A DNA stretch of 21,236 nucleotides from the NCBI GenBank assembly GCA_013287095.1, contig JABDEJ010000040.1:1-21236 (forward strand), given 5' to 3'. Below, one piece after another: positions 9,101 through 14,392 of this stretch (positions are counted from its first letter, which is position 1; every line of letters starts with the position of its first letter). The notes beneath the pieces are model-generated. The model ran no database searches. It was not told the origin of the DNA and worked only from the letters and a program-made list of their open reading frames with translations. The DNA comes from Bacteroidota bacterium (GTDB taxonomy: Bacteria; Bacteroidota; Bacteroidia; CAILMK01). A program made the position numbers and the translations under genes.

Positions 9101-10804
9101 ATAAGTTCCACTAGTAGAAATACCAGTGGCGCTTCCCGTATAGCCTGTTATATAAACGTTCCCTGAACCATCAACGGCGACACCATAACCTTCATCATCA
9201 CTGGGACCGCCGAAGTAGGTACCCCATTGCTGCGTTCCATTGCCATTGAATTTAGCGAGAAATACATCATTAGATCCAAACGATGCCAGGGCGGTCTGGT
9301 ATGCACCATTAGTTGCAATTGCAGTTTTACTTCCAGTTGAACCCTCGATATAAATGTTGTCGGTACCATAGCTGGCAATCCCATGTGCGTAATCAGTGCT
9401 GCTGCCGCCATAATAGGTGGACCACTGACGAATTCCACTGCTATTGAATTTAGCTAAAAAAGCATCGGCTGAACCTCCATATGATGTCTGATATGCGCCA
9501 CTGCTGGCTACCCCTGCCGTACTGCTGGTTTCACCTGTGATATACACATTTCCAGAACTATCCGTGGCAATACCATTTCCCTGATCTAAACCGCTTCCTC
9601 CAAAATAAGTCCCCCATAACCGCGAACCGCTGCTATTAAATTTAACCAGAAATACATCAATAGCACCACCGTAAGAAGTCTGGTAGGCCCCAGTTGTTGC
9701 TATTCCCGATGTGCTGTATGTATATCCTGTCATATATACGTCGCCAGAATTATCTGTTGCTAATCCCTGACTAACTTCATCTCCGCCACCAAAATAAGTA
9801 GCCCAAATCAATGCCCCACTGCTGCTGAATTTTGATAAAAAAGCAACGTCCCCCAGGTTCGAAGTCAGGTACGCTCCGCTCGTAGCAATACCGGAAGTGC
9901 TTCCCGTATAACCTGACATATACACATTCCCTAAGCCATCAACTGCAACACCGGTTCCCTCGTCAATATTACCACCCCCAAAATATGTTGCCCAGGATAA
10001 TGATGGGTCTATGACAAGAGTTTGAGACTTATCATATCCCGCAACATTAAAGCCAATAATATTGTTATCTTTTTTTACAAAATAGCTTGTAATCAACCTC
10101 TTACCCAGGTAACTTACTGGTTTGTTTTCTTCCATTGTCCCGACTTCAAGTGCATAGGATATGCTTCCATTTTCGTTTAATTCCAGGTTTTGCAATCCAT
10201 TCCATTGTATCTGAATATCGCCAACATTGCCTCCGGCGTATATTATGAATTCATACTTCATACCTTCTCTTTTTGCATGAAGCACCAGGTCAATATGAGG
10301 ATATACCTCTTTATAGGTTATGGTCTTATAGGTACGGGCTCCGGTAATGCCGGTTTCGGGTGTGCGTGAGAGGAAAAAGTTTTCATAATGACCTTGCTGT
10401 TCGGCAGCGATAATCTGACTATTGGGATTTGAATTGAGAAGGACGAGGTCGGCCTGTTGTATTGCAACTGTGGATGGTTTAACCACACCTATATTATCTG
10501 AACCAAATCGGTAAAACGACGTTTCTTCAGTTGCTTGAGAAGCAGTATTTTCGCTATTTATGCTTTTGGAGAAAACAAAACTTATTGCGCCTGGCTTGCA
10601 ATATAAACTTATTCCGCCTTGATGGCCATAGAATTTAATGTCAGGCTCGGAGGTCCCGTTTCGATCCGTTAACTGTCCCTTGTTTTCGACAAAGCTCCAG
10701 TCTTTATGATCGATAAAATTTTTTACATTAGCTGGATTTTCAGCATGCGCCAAAAAAGAAGGTAATGTGAAAACGAAAGCGCCTAGCAGTTGTAGCTTTC
10801 CCAT
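41..10804 (-). CDS. Giant secreted SBBP-propeller / Ig-like repeat protein (3587 aa), C-terminus cut by an inversion junction
   Basis: This is probably an exported surface or matrix protein; no enzymatic motif is visible and the ligand is unknown. The start ATG is followed by a clear signal peptide (residues 1-21, cleavage after LAHA). Residues about 30-265 form the N-terminal domain typical of SBBP proteins (FVENKGQ at 38-44). Residues about 268-720 hold seven blades marked by W-[AGS]-TY[FY]GG and by GNVY[MI][ST]G motifs. Residues about 725-833 look like a CARDB-type linker domain. From about 835 to the end there are 36 Ig-like units of about 76 residues with a TAICSG..ISIG opening, a GDTYSW..PSGF core, and a TGCSKT closing motif. 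The protein ends at ASG just after the PSGF motif of unit 36, where the DNA switches orientation, so the stop at 41-43 is accidental. The expected C-terminal secretion domain (type IX sorting or gliding-type) is absent. The gene diverges from the response regulator across a 708-base gap. Confidence 0.93.
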   Translation of the reverse strand: MGKLQLLGAFVFTLPSFLAHAENPANVKNFIDHKDWSFVENKGQLTDRNGTSEPDIKFYGHQGGISLYCKPGAISFVFSKSINSENTASQATEETSFYRFGSDNIGVVKPSTVAIQQADLVLLNSNPNSQIIAAEQQGHYENFFLSRTPETGITGARTYKTITYKEVYPHIDLVLHAKREGMKYEFIIYAGGNVGDIQIQWNGLQNLELNENGSISYALEVGTMEENKPVSYLGKRLITSYFVKKDNNIIGFNVAGYDKSQTLVIDPSLSWATYFGGGNIDEGTGVAVDGLGNVYMSGYTGSTSGIATSGAYLTSNLGDVAFLSKFSSSGALIWATYFGGGDEVSQGLATDNSGDVYMTGYTYSTSGIATTGAYQTSYGGAIDVFLVKFNSSGSRLWGTYFGGSGLDQGNGIATDSSGNVYITGETSSTAGVASSGAYQTSYGGSADAFLAKFNSSGIRQWSTYYGGSSTDYAHGIASYGTDNIYIEGSTGSKTAIATNGAYQTALASFGSNDVFLAKFNGNGTQQWGTYFGGPSDDEGYGVAVDGSGNVYITGYTGSATGISTSGTYQTAPLGGGTDGFLAGFSSGGMRKWGTYYGGINADYCYGIGTDNNDNIYVTGLTYSTKGGIATSGAYQSSFGGNGDAFISKFKNNGTMLVGSYYGGRLLDQGTGVAAFNNGNVFITGYTASDTGIATSGAFQSSNASTKVGKYDAFLASFNFVNHNDAGVVSILSPTGSFCPGPQFVKVKIENYGLDTLKKASINWSVNKKNQTVFNWTGSLAPDSAVIMTIGTFNFLTGIEIMRAWTSKPNGVTDSTSANDSAMIADTGYVLPQASVIPSTAICSGGSISIGNASVSGDTYSWSSIPSGFSSSLANPSVSPTGNTIYILSETNTSGCINTHSDTISLPVANPVANTSICMGTSVSIGEISYKGNNYYWTSVPIGFTSTLANPVATPTVNTTYYLKDSIAGGCSKTGSVFITVNPLPGAPVIPSTAICPGNSISIGSASVTGHTYSWTSSPLGFNSTLSNPSVSPAINTVYNLKETITATGCSKIHSDTISLPSALVIANRAICLGSSISIGSTSYPGHYYSWTSVPVGFSSTLANPNVSPNDTTTYYLKDSVVTGCVGTDSVYIIVNPLPTAIVLPSTAICPGTSISIGGPKAIYFQIYTYLWTTSSGGVTSTVSFSANPLVSPSTTTIYNLKVSIPATTCTRNYSDTISLPAANIISDTTICPGTSISLGGEAYKGDSYFWTSNPPGFTSTLANPTVKPGVTTTYYLSDSVSFGSSACNAYDSVTVIVNPAAPAIVLASTAICSGAISIGAVSTAGHTYSWTSSPPGFTSTSSNPTVSPSVTTAYSLTETITATGCSITHSDTISIPSSASIIANTAICAGTTISIGGQSNSGNIYSWKSSPKGFTSSEANPKITPLASATYYFKDTAAAGCKKTDSVTVVVNPLPASKTIANSTICMGTPTPIGAATVAGNQYSWTSEPKGFVSTISNPYANPNDTTTYYLKETILATGCSKTDSLTLTVNPLPAASILANTIICPGASVSIGTAPVKGNYYSWTSSNSVFTSNLASPSVSPSKTTYYTLIEEVIATGCSRTNTDTISVATATVASNTAICAGSSISIGGPASKGSNYTWTSIPHGFSSMISNPTVSPITTTTYSLKDSISGCVNTSSIIVAVNPLPSAETISNTTICAGNPVSLGATAVSGSKYNWTSVPKGFTSTLPNPTVNPNITTTYYLTETVMATGCSKTDSVIIKVNPLPSASVVTNTAICSGSSLSIGNLAVTGDTYSWISNPSGFASTLSNPSVTPVATTIYLLTETISATGCSNTHAVTISLPSASVIANTAVCLGSSMAIGGPSYVGNYYSWTSSPAGFTSTSSNPLISPSVSTTYYLKDSVNGCSKTSSVNISINPLPSASVITPMSVCSGSSISLGAAPVSGDTYSWTSVPSGFASTLSNPSASQSKTTTYTLTETISATGCKNANSVKISTNPLPSASVIASTVICPATSIAIGAASVTGNVYSWMSFPSGFISPSSNPLVNPTVTTVYTLTETIASTGCSATHSDTISMPSAKIIADTVICSGSPISIGGASYYGISYSWTSTPQGFNSTSANPSVTPKVTTTYYLNEILTAGCKLTDSVIVSVNQLPAAKVIANTTICSGSSISIGAASVSGSIYSWTSSPSGFSSTLSNPSASPTVKTAYILTETSTTTGCNNTHSDTIFMPAAVVAANATICAGKPVSLGGPSFAGDTYSWTSSPAGFTSTLSNPTVKPTITTTYTLKDSVPGCKKSGNVTITVNPLPAAKVIAGTVLCSVSSVSLGDAAVSGNTYSWISSPSGFTSTSSNPSVSPTTTTKYTLTETIIATGCSNTHSDTILVPSASIVASTTICSGNAISIGETSYPGNLYSWTSSPAGFTSTLANPVVSPNTTITYNFKDSVAGCNSQTASVKITVNPSPAAKTISNATTCAATTIAIGGIIVPGDKYNWTSSPAGFTSTSPNPIVNPSINTKYYLTETIPNIGCSKTDSVTITTNPLPSAFVAANTVICGGTSISVGAAAVIGDSYSWISFPSGFTSTSSNPSVDPTVTTTYILTETIKATGCSRTNYDTVRMPFATIVASSSICQGSSISIGGTAHNGNFYNWTSSPPGFTSTLANPMVSPAVATKYYATDSISGCKTIDSVTIGINLLPTVAITPNTTICAGSTISIGTSPSGLYRYSWTSSPPGINNSSSGASVSPLVNTTYTLTETVVSTGCKNSASVTIYTNPLPSRNSIIASNAICSGSSISIGAAAVTGDKYSWTSFPSGFASTSSNPSVSPTTTTLYILKETIIATGCTRTDSDTISVPVASIVANTAICGGTPISIGEAYYKGNVYSWTSSPPGFTSTLANPTVSPYITTTYYFKDSVLNGCSKTDSIKIIVSPEPNAQTIANTAICPGSAISIGANAVTGSSYLWSSSQFGFSSSSSNPSVSPTKTTSYYLTEKILATSCSKRDTVIISVPSAAVASNATICAGASIALGSATSNKGDIYSWTSIPKGFTSTLANPIANPTTTTTYTLTDSIPGCKTMGAVTITTNPLPAGNVIPSTSNCSGIPISIGATALTGNTYSWTSSPAGFTSTSANPSVNPSLSTIYTLTEKITATGCSKTNSDTIFLPIVMVANDTIVCGSTAVSIGKTFTPFIGNYYSWTSSPAGFTSTLINPIARPGVPTTYYFKDSLKGCIKIDSVKISVNPLPAAHVLASTSLCSGSLSIGAAAVGGDTYSWTSSPSGFTSTSSNPTVIPSGTTVYFLMETNPITGCSKINSDTISFSTSTSVIANTAICPGSFTAIGGISYPGNTYSWTSSPAGFTSAVANPLVSPTVKTTYYLKDSVSPGCKQIDSVTLTINSLPVAQTASNATVCSGSSIAIGSVAVPGNAYNWSSSPSGFGSTLSNPTINPKVSTTYYLTETIGATGCSKTDSVIISANPLPAASVAPGAFICNKSFILIGTSPVNGNKYSWKSSPPGFNSVLANPIVSPGVKTTYTLTDTVIATGCSNTNSVTISVNPLPAAAVVPDNAICYGSFIPIGATVVAGDKYNWISSPSGFAASG
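44..8300 (-). repeat. Array of 36 Ig-like protein repeats, about 229 bp per unit
   Basis: The coding DNA repeats with a period close to 229 bases for about 8.2 kb. Thirty-five units are complete and the 36th is cut. Units fall into three kinds by their ends. A units end TGCS.THSDTISLP and pass straight to the next TAIC motif. B units have a shorter KDSV.GC closing loop and end in VNPLP. C units have the long TETI.ATGC loop and also end in VNPLP. The order from the N-terminus is AB four times with a C after the fourth, then ABC, ABC, AB, AB, ABC, ABC, AB, AB, AB, ABC, C, and the cut unit. Each complete unit keeps two cysteines. Long near-identical repeats make this stretch prone to recombination and to assembly error. 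Confidence 0.95.
8640..10003 (-). repeat. Seven SBBP beta-propeller blades in the left giant protein
   Basis: Seven consecutive segments of about 62 residues start with the motif TYFGG or TYYGG (once SYYGG) and carry an internal GNVY[IM][ST]G strand and an A[FV]L..F...G segment. This is the SBBP (seven-bladed beta-propeller) pattern. Seven copies would close one propeller. It directly follows the N-terminal SBBP-associated domain and precedes the CARDB-like linker. Confidence 0.85.
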
Positions 10805-10820
10805 TTCAACAATTTTATAT

Positions 10821-10828
10821 CAAATATA
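10821..10828 (-). promoter_or_regulatory. Candidate -7 element of the left giant gene
   Basis: On the minus strand the bases read TATATTTG, an exact match to the Bacteroidota -7 consensus TAnnTTTG, ending 16 bases before the ATG at 10804. I find no convincing TTG -33 element at the usual spacing, and the whole leader is very AT-rich, so a chance match is possible. Confidence 0.3.
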
Positions 10829-11334
10829 ATAAATTATTTTATTATTTGGTAATAAAAATTCATATTATGGCTTTCAAGATAAAGGCGATGCGGTTTTTGG
10901 TGAATTATACTTAGACCTAGAATGTTCCGTAGCACAAATGCCCTCAGAATAGCCAATATTTCACACGGCATTTTTTTATAGGTAAGCGCCAATCTGGCAG
11001 ACTTTGTTTTTTGATCGTAAAAGGGGCGTAAACTTTTTTTTGGTAATACCCCTGGACTGGACAAGTGGAACAACCCAATGCTTCTAAGTATATCTTTCAA
11101 TTTTTAATACAAAATAAAAAGGATCCTCGCTTGAAGTGCACATGACTGCGTATCATTTTTATCAAAGGGCATTGCCAATGCAAGCAAGGGAATGCAAAAC
11201 CCTCCTTTTCATTTCTAAAAAAACGCCTGAATTTCCATTCGTCATTAAAACCACCATCCTTTTTACAGTTTTCGTCATATTTGTCATTATGGTTTTCATA
11301 GAATGCCGCCCTTTACAACAGTCAACGAGTTATT

Positions 11335-11385
11335 GGGACTTCTTAAAACAAGAAGCCCTAACCTCTATAGGGGAACTCAGGTTAG
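11335..11385 (+). other. Two adjacent predicted stem-loops
   Basis: Bases 11335-11358 can fold as GGG-A-CTTCTT paired with AAGAAG-CCC around an AAAAC loop, with one bulged A. The next bases (11358-11385) form CTAACCT paired with AGGTTAG around a 14-base loop. The second stem is followed by a modestly T-rich stretch but not by a clean U-tract, so a standard intrinsic terminator is not well supported. They could be part of a leader RNA, a weak terminator, or chance. Confidence 0.35.
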
Positions 11386-11501
11386 ATTTTCTCAAACACT
11401 TTTAAATTATTTTTTTCTATTACCGTATTGGAAAAACTATTCGATACGGAAGAAATTATGCCTAATTTAGCGGCTGTATTGGTCTTTATTTTTAACAGGT
11501 G

Positions 11502-11510
11502 AAGGGAGGT
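11502..11510 (+). promoter_or_regulatory. Strong Shine-Dalgarno-like site before the response regulator
   Basis: The bases AAGGGAGGT sit just upstream of the ATG at 11513, with only 3 bases between GGAGG and the start codon. Such a purine-rich site is uncommon in Bacteroidota leaders and is absent from the two giant genes here. It supports the chosen start, although the spacing is short. Confidence 0.5.
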
Positions 11511-11512
11511 AA

Positions 11513-12253
11513 ATGATATCAATTTCTTGTTTAGTACTAGACGATGATCCAATATACTGCGATCTGATTACTGAAATGATTTCCGAACAGTCTCAGCTGT
11601 TCCTTTCAGGAGCCTATACCCTTCCTGAAGAAGCGATATTGCATCTTGGCCAGGAGAACATTGATATCCTATTCATTGATATGGAAATGCCGGAAACAAC
11701 CGGGATAGAATTTGTAAAAAAGCTCAAAGATCCCCCACTGGTTATTTATATTACTTCGCATCCCGAATTCGCGATAAACAGTTATGAAGTAGGAGCTATT
11801 GACTATTTAACCAAACCTATCAGCGAAACTGCTTTCGGCAGAGCCATTTCTAAAGCCATCAAAAAAATTGAAACCACAAGAAAAGCTGATATAACTGATT
11901 CTATGATTGATTCCATGAACAGTGATCATGAATATTTTGTAATCCGGAACGACTCAAAATATGTAAAGATAAAATACAAGGAAGTTGTTTTTATCGAGGC
12001 GTTTTCCGACTTCGTAAAAATACACACGCCTGCGGAAATTTACGTCCATTTGTCAAACTTAAAAAATATTGAGAGTGCTTTGCCTCAGAAGATCTTCATC
12101 AGGACGCACAGGTCCTATATTGTAAATACACAATTTGTTGAATCTATTGCCGGCACGGAAATAAAGATGGGGGATTCAATAGTACCGATTGGCGAATCAT
12201 ACAGAGAATTAGTAATGGATCGTATCATTGGAAATAAACTTATCAAACGATAG
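11513..12253 (+). CDS. LytTR-family DNA-binding response regulator (246 aa)
   Basis: A two-component response regulator acting in the cytoplasm, switched by phosphorylation and binding DNA. Residues about 3-120 form a receiver domain with the acidic cluster D10-D12, the phosphoacceptor D56 in FIDMEMPE, T81 in YITSHPEFA, and K101 in YLTKP. Residues about 140-242 form a LytTR DNA-binding domain, recognised by YFVIRNDSKYVKI and FIRTHRSYIVN (195-205). All receiver key residues are present, so it should be active. The length is typical of the family. A purine-rich ribosome site lies directly upstream. The gene converges on the histidine kinase and their ends overlap by 11 bases, so the two are not in one operon, although proximity suggests they are partners. 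A direct-repeat site that fits LytTR binding lies at 14264-14301 upstream of the right-hand giant gene, which is a candidate target. Confidence 0.95.
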   Translation: MISISCLVLDDDPIYCDLITEMISEQSQLFLSGAYTLPEEAILHLGQENIDILFIDMEMPETTGIEFVKKLKDPPLVIYITSHPEFAINSYEVGAIDYLTKPISETAFGRAISKAIKKIETTRKADITDSMIDSMNSDHEYFVIRNDSKYVKIKYKEVVFIEAFSDFVKIHTPAEIYVHLSNLKNIESALPQKIFIRTHRSYIVNTQFVESIAGTEIKMGDSIVPIGESYRELVMDRIIGNKLIKR

Positions 12254-14123
12254 CCACAGGCGGGAAAGTAACAAATATGGAAGTACCTTCTCCTTGTTTG
12301 CTCTCTACCCGTATATCTCCATCCATTTTTTTGATCAGTTCATAACAAAGAGAAAGTCCGAGGCCGCTTCCCTGTTCTTTTGCCGTACCGGTATTTCTAC
12401 GAATTTTGTTATTGATGGTAAACAGATTGAGTAATTGTTCCTCATTCATTCCAATACCGTAGTCCCTGATAATAAGGGCAATGTCATGATCCTGTCTTTC
12501 CGTGGAAATAATAATTTCATTCCCCGGATTACTGAACTTGATGGCATTATCAAGAAGGTTTCTTAATACAAACAGAAGCACGTGCAGATCAGCATTGGCA
12601 AAAACGTCTTCACCTACTTTTGTCAAAATGATCAACTTCTTTTGTAATGCAATATTCTGATAAAGGCTGATGCTTTCGTCAACCACTTCCTTAAGGTTTA
12701 TCGGTCTGAGATGAAGGGGGATTCCATTCAACTGGTTGGTGCTCCAAACCAGGAGATTGTCAAGAAGGTTTGAAGTAGCCTGTACAGAATATCCAAGTCC
12801 GCCGGTCAATGTATCAAACTCATCCCGGGTAAGATCTTTTTTACGCAAAAGTGACAATGACGCGTTTATATTATTTAACGGGCTTCGCAAATCGTGGGAG
12901 ATTATCGAAAAAATTTTGTCTTTTACGATATTCAGCTGCTCTGATTTTTCTTTCTCAATGGTAACTTCTTTTTTCTGTTGGGTAAGTTGCCTGTTCAGAA
13001 ATCGAACTCTTTGCTGTATCGTAAAGAGGATAAGTGCTACAATGACAATAAAAAGGAGACATACCGATATGAAATAAAAATTCTGCCTGCTTGTTCGTAT
13101 CTGCGCCCCCTGTAGGTCTATTTTAGCCTGTTTTTCATTGCTTTGATATTGCTCTTCCATTTCGGCAACATGTGCGGCATTGTCTTTAGTGAAAATACTG
13201 TCCTTAAGATTATAATATCTTCTTACCCATTCCAGGGCAAGTTTTGGTTTTCCCCATTTATCATACAAAAGACCAATATCACTGTATGCCGATTGAACGA
13301 GGGCATCCATTTTTACTTTTTTAGCGATAAGAATAGCAGATTTAAGGTAAGTTTCAGCAGTATCGAATTGCTTCAGGCCGATATATATCCCTCCTTTGCT
13401 TTCAAGAGCGGCGGCAATGTTTAAACTATCCCCTGTTTTTATAGCGAGATGGTATAATTTATTCTGGTATTCAAGTGATTTAGTGTAATTGTTCAATCGT
13501 TCATAAGCGGTACCGATGTTATTATATAATAGCCCTGTAAGGTAAACTGAAGAGTCATTATTAAGGGCCAATGCTTCGAGGTCATATTTAAGGCACGAAT
13601 CATATTGCTTCAGAGCCATTTTTAACTCACCAAGCCCGATGAGACATTTCAAAATGCCTTTATTGCTCCGGATCGATTTGTATGTTGCAAACGCTTTCGA
13701 ATTGTATTCTTCTGCTTTTGCATAATTATTGATTTCCTGGTACCCTCCTTCAAGGTTGATATAAGCAGATCCTAATTCTTTTTTGTCGCTACATTGTTCC
13801 GATTTTATAACGGCCTGATTAAGATAGTAAAAAGCAGAATCGTAGTTGTCTGCATCTAAAAAATTCTGGCCAAGGAAATCGGTGGCTTCTGCAATCGTTT
13901 CTTTATCATTAGAATTTTTTACCGCCTGATAAGCCTGACGGGCGTACATTAAACCTTTTTGTACTGATGTGGTACTAACTATAGTTGCTTCTTTTCTTAA
14001 AATCTTTAAAGTCTCCCGGGGTGTCTTTGCTTTTTTGAGCAAATCATTCAGGCTGTCTTTATTTTCTGCCATGCAAAACTGATAATAAAACAGAAAAATC
14101 AGACAGCAAAAAACCCCCTTCAT
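12243..14123 (-). CDS. TPR-containing sensor histidine kinase (626 aa)
   Basis: A membrane sensor kinase that autophosphorylates on histidine and should pass phosphate to a response regulator. A signal peptide (residues 1-19, ending CMA) is followed by tetratricopeptide repeats over about 45-310 (for example NNYAKAEEYNSKAF, LKQYDSCLKYDLEAL, LNNYTKSLEYQNKL), probably periplasmic. One membrane span lies at about 348-371, then a coiled-coil-like linker, a HisKA domain with FSIISHDLRSPLNN and the phosphoacceptor H410, and a HATPase_c domain with N526 in the N box, DYGIGM at 554-559 and GSGLGL at 585-590. All catalytic motifs look intact. There is no fused receiver. It overlaps the 3' end of the LytTR regulator on the opposite strand by 11 bases and diverges from the right-hand giant gene. 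The stimulus is unknown; TPRs suggest sensing through protein contact. Confidence 0.94.
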   Translation of the reverse strand: MKGVFCCLIFLFYYQFCMAENKDSLNDLLKKAKTPRETLKILRKEATIVSTTSVQKGLMYARQAYQAVKNSNDKETIAEATDFLGQNFLDADNYDSAFYYLNQAVIKSEQCSDKKELGSAYINLEGGYQEINNYAKAEEYNSKAFATYKSIRSNKGILKCLIGLGELKMALKQYDSCLKYDLEALALNNDSSVYLTGLLYNNIGTAYERLNNYTKSLEYQNKLYHLAIKTGDSLNIAAALESKGGIYIGLKQFDTAETYLKSAILIAKKVKMDALVQSAYSDIGLLYDKWGKPKLALEWVRRYYNLKDSIFTKDNAAHVAEMEEQYQSNEKQAKIDLQGAQIRTSRQNFYFISVCLLFIVIVALILFTIQQRVRFLNRQLTQQKKEVTIEKEKSEQLNIVKDKIFSIISHDLRSPLNNINASLSLLRKKDLTRDEFDTLTGGLGYSVQATSNLLDNLLVWSTNQLNGIPLHLRPINLKEVVDESISLYQNIALQKKLIILTKVGEDVFANADLHVLLFVLRNLLDNAIKFSNPGNEIIISTERQDHDIALIIRDYGIGMNEEQLLNLFTINNKIRRNTGTAKEQGSGLGLSLCYELIKKMDGDIRVESKQGEGTSIFVTFPPVAIV

Positions 14124-14392
14124 TACAAAATATTGAATGATAAATGATTACGCAATTCACTGGATTGTTCCCCCCAAACCATTGTGCATATTTAGCCACA
14201 ATTTCCCGGATAAACGTCAACATCCTTAAAATAAATAAAATTATTCGCCTTCATTTTCACGGCGTTCATAGACTTTATTGGGCGGTTCATAGACTTTATT
14301 GTTCCGGACATATTGGAATGACTTCCTTCGTACGCTTGATAAAATCATGCGCGAAAAAATCGGGAGACCACTTATAAACAATTCTTATAGTT
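14124..14392. other. 269-base divergent intergenic region
   Basis: This region separates the histidine kinase (minus) from the right-hand giant gene (plus) and must hold both promoters. I see no convincing TAnnTTTG element for either gene. The only striking feature is the pair of 17-base direct repeats at 14264-14301. Short open frames crossing it (14144-14377 plus, 14296-14574 minus) show no domain and are not called. Confidence 0.6.
14264..14301 (+). promoter_or_regulatory. Two exact 17-bp direct repeats at 21-bp period, candidate LytTR operator
   Basis: GTTCATAGACTTTATTG occurs at 14264-14280 and again at 14285-14301, so start-to-start distance is 21 bases, about two helical turns. LytTR regulators are known to bind imperfect direct repeats with a GTT core and about this period, and both copies carry GTTCAT, which fits the GTTN[AG][TG] core although the first bases of the published consensus match poorly. 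The repeats end 91 bases before the ATG of the giant gene at 14393. The link to the neighbouring LytTR regulator is inference. Confidence 0.5.

Larger units (their letters stand above)
10805..11512. other. 708-base intergenic region between divergent genes
   Basis: This gap holds the leaders of the left giant gene (minus strand) and of the response regulator (plus strand). Two short open frames (10834-11100 minus and 11136-11405 plus) lack a recognisable domain and I do not call them genes. The plus-strand one has a hydrophobic run that could mimic a membrane segment. Visible structure is limited to two adjacent hairpins at 11335-11385, a small dyad GCATTG-C-CAATGC at 11169-11181, and a CCGTAT/ATACGG dyad at 11423-11449. 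No tRNA or rRNA pattern was seen. Confidence 0.6.

Noticed and set aside
10834..11100. An 88-codon minus-strand open frame upstream of the left giant gene
   Set aside because: No recognisable domain, no leader signal, and it sits where the promoter of the giant gene should be.
11136..11405. An 89-codon plus-strand open frame with a hydrophobic stretch
   Set aside because: The composition of its ends is unlike a protein, it contains the predicted hairpins, and no ribosome site or domain is visible.
11379..11420. An intrinsic terminator after the second hairpin
   Set aside because: The stem is short and the T-rich run starts only after several mixed bases, so it does not meet the usual pattern.
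12228..13424. Plus-strand open frames within the histidine kinase gene (12228-12434, 12736-13077, 13143-13424)
   Set aside because: They are antisense shadows of a well-supported kinase with intact catalytic motifs.
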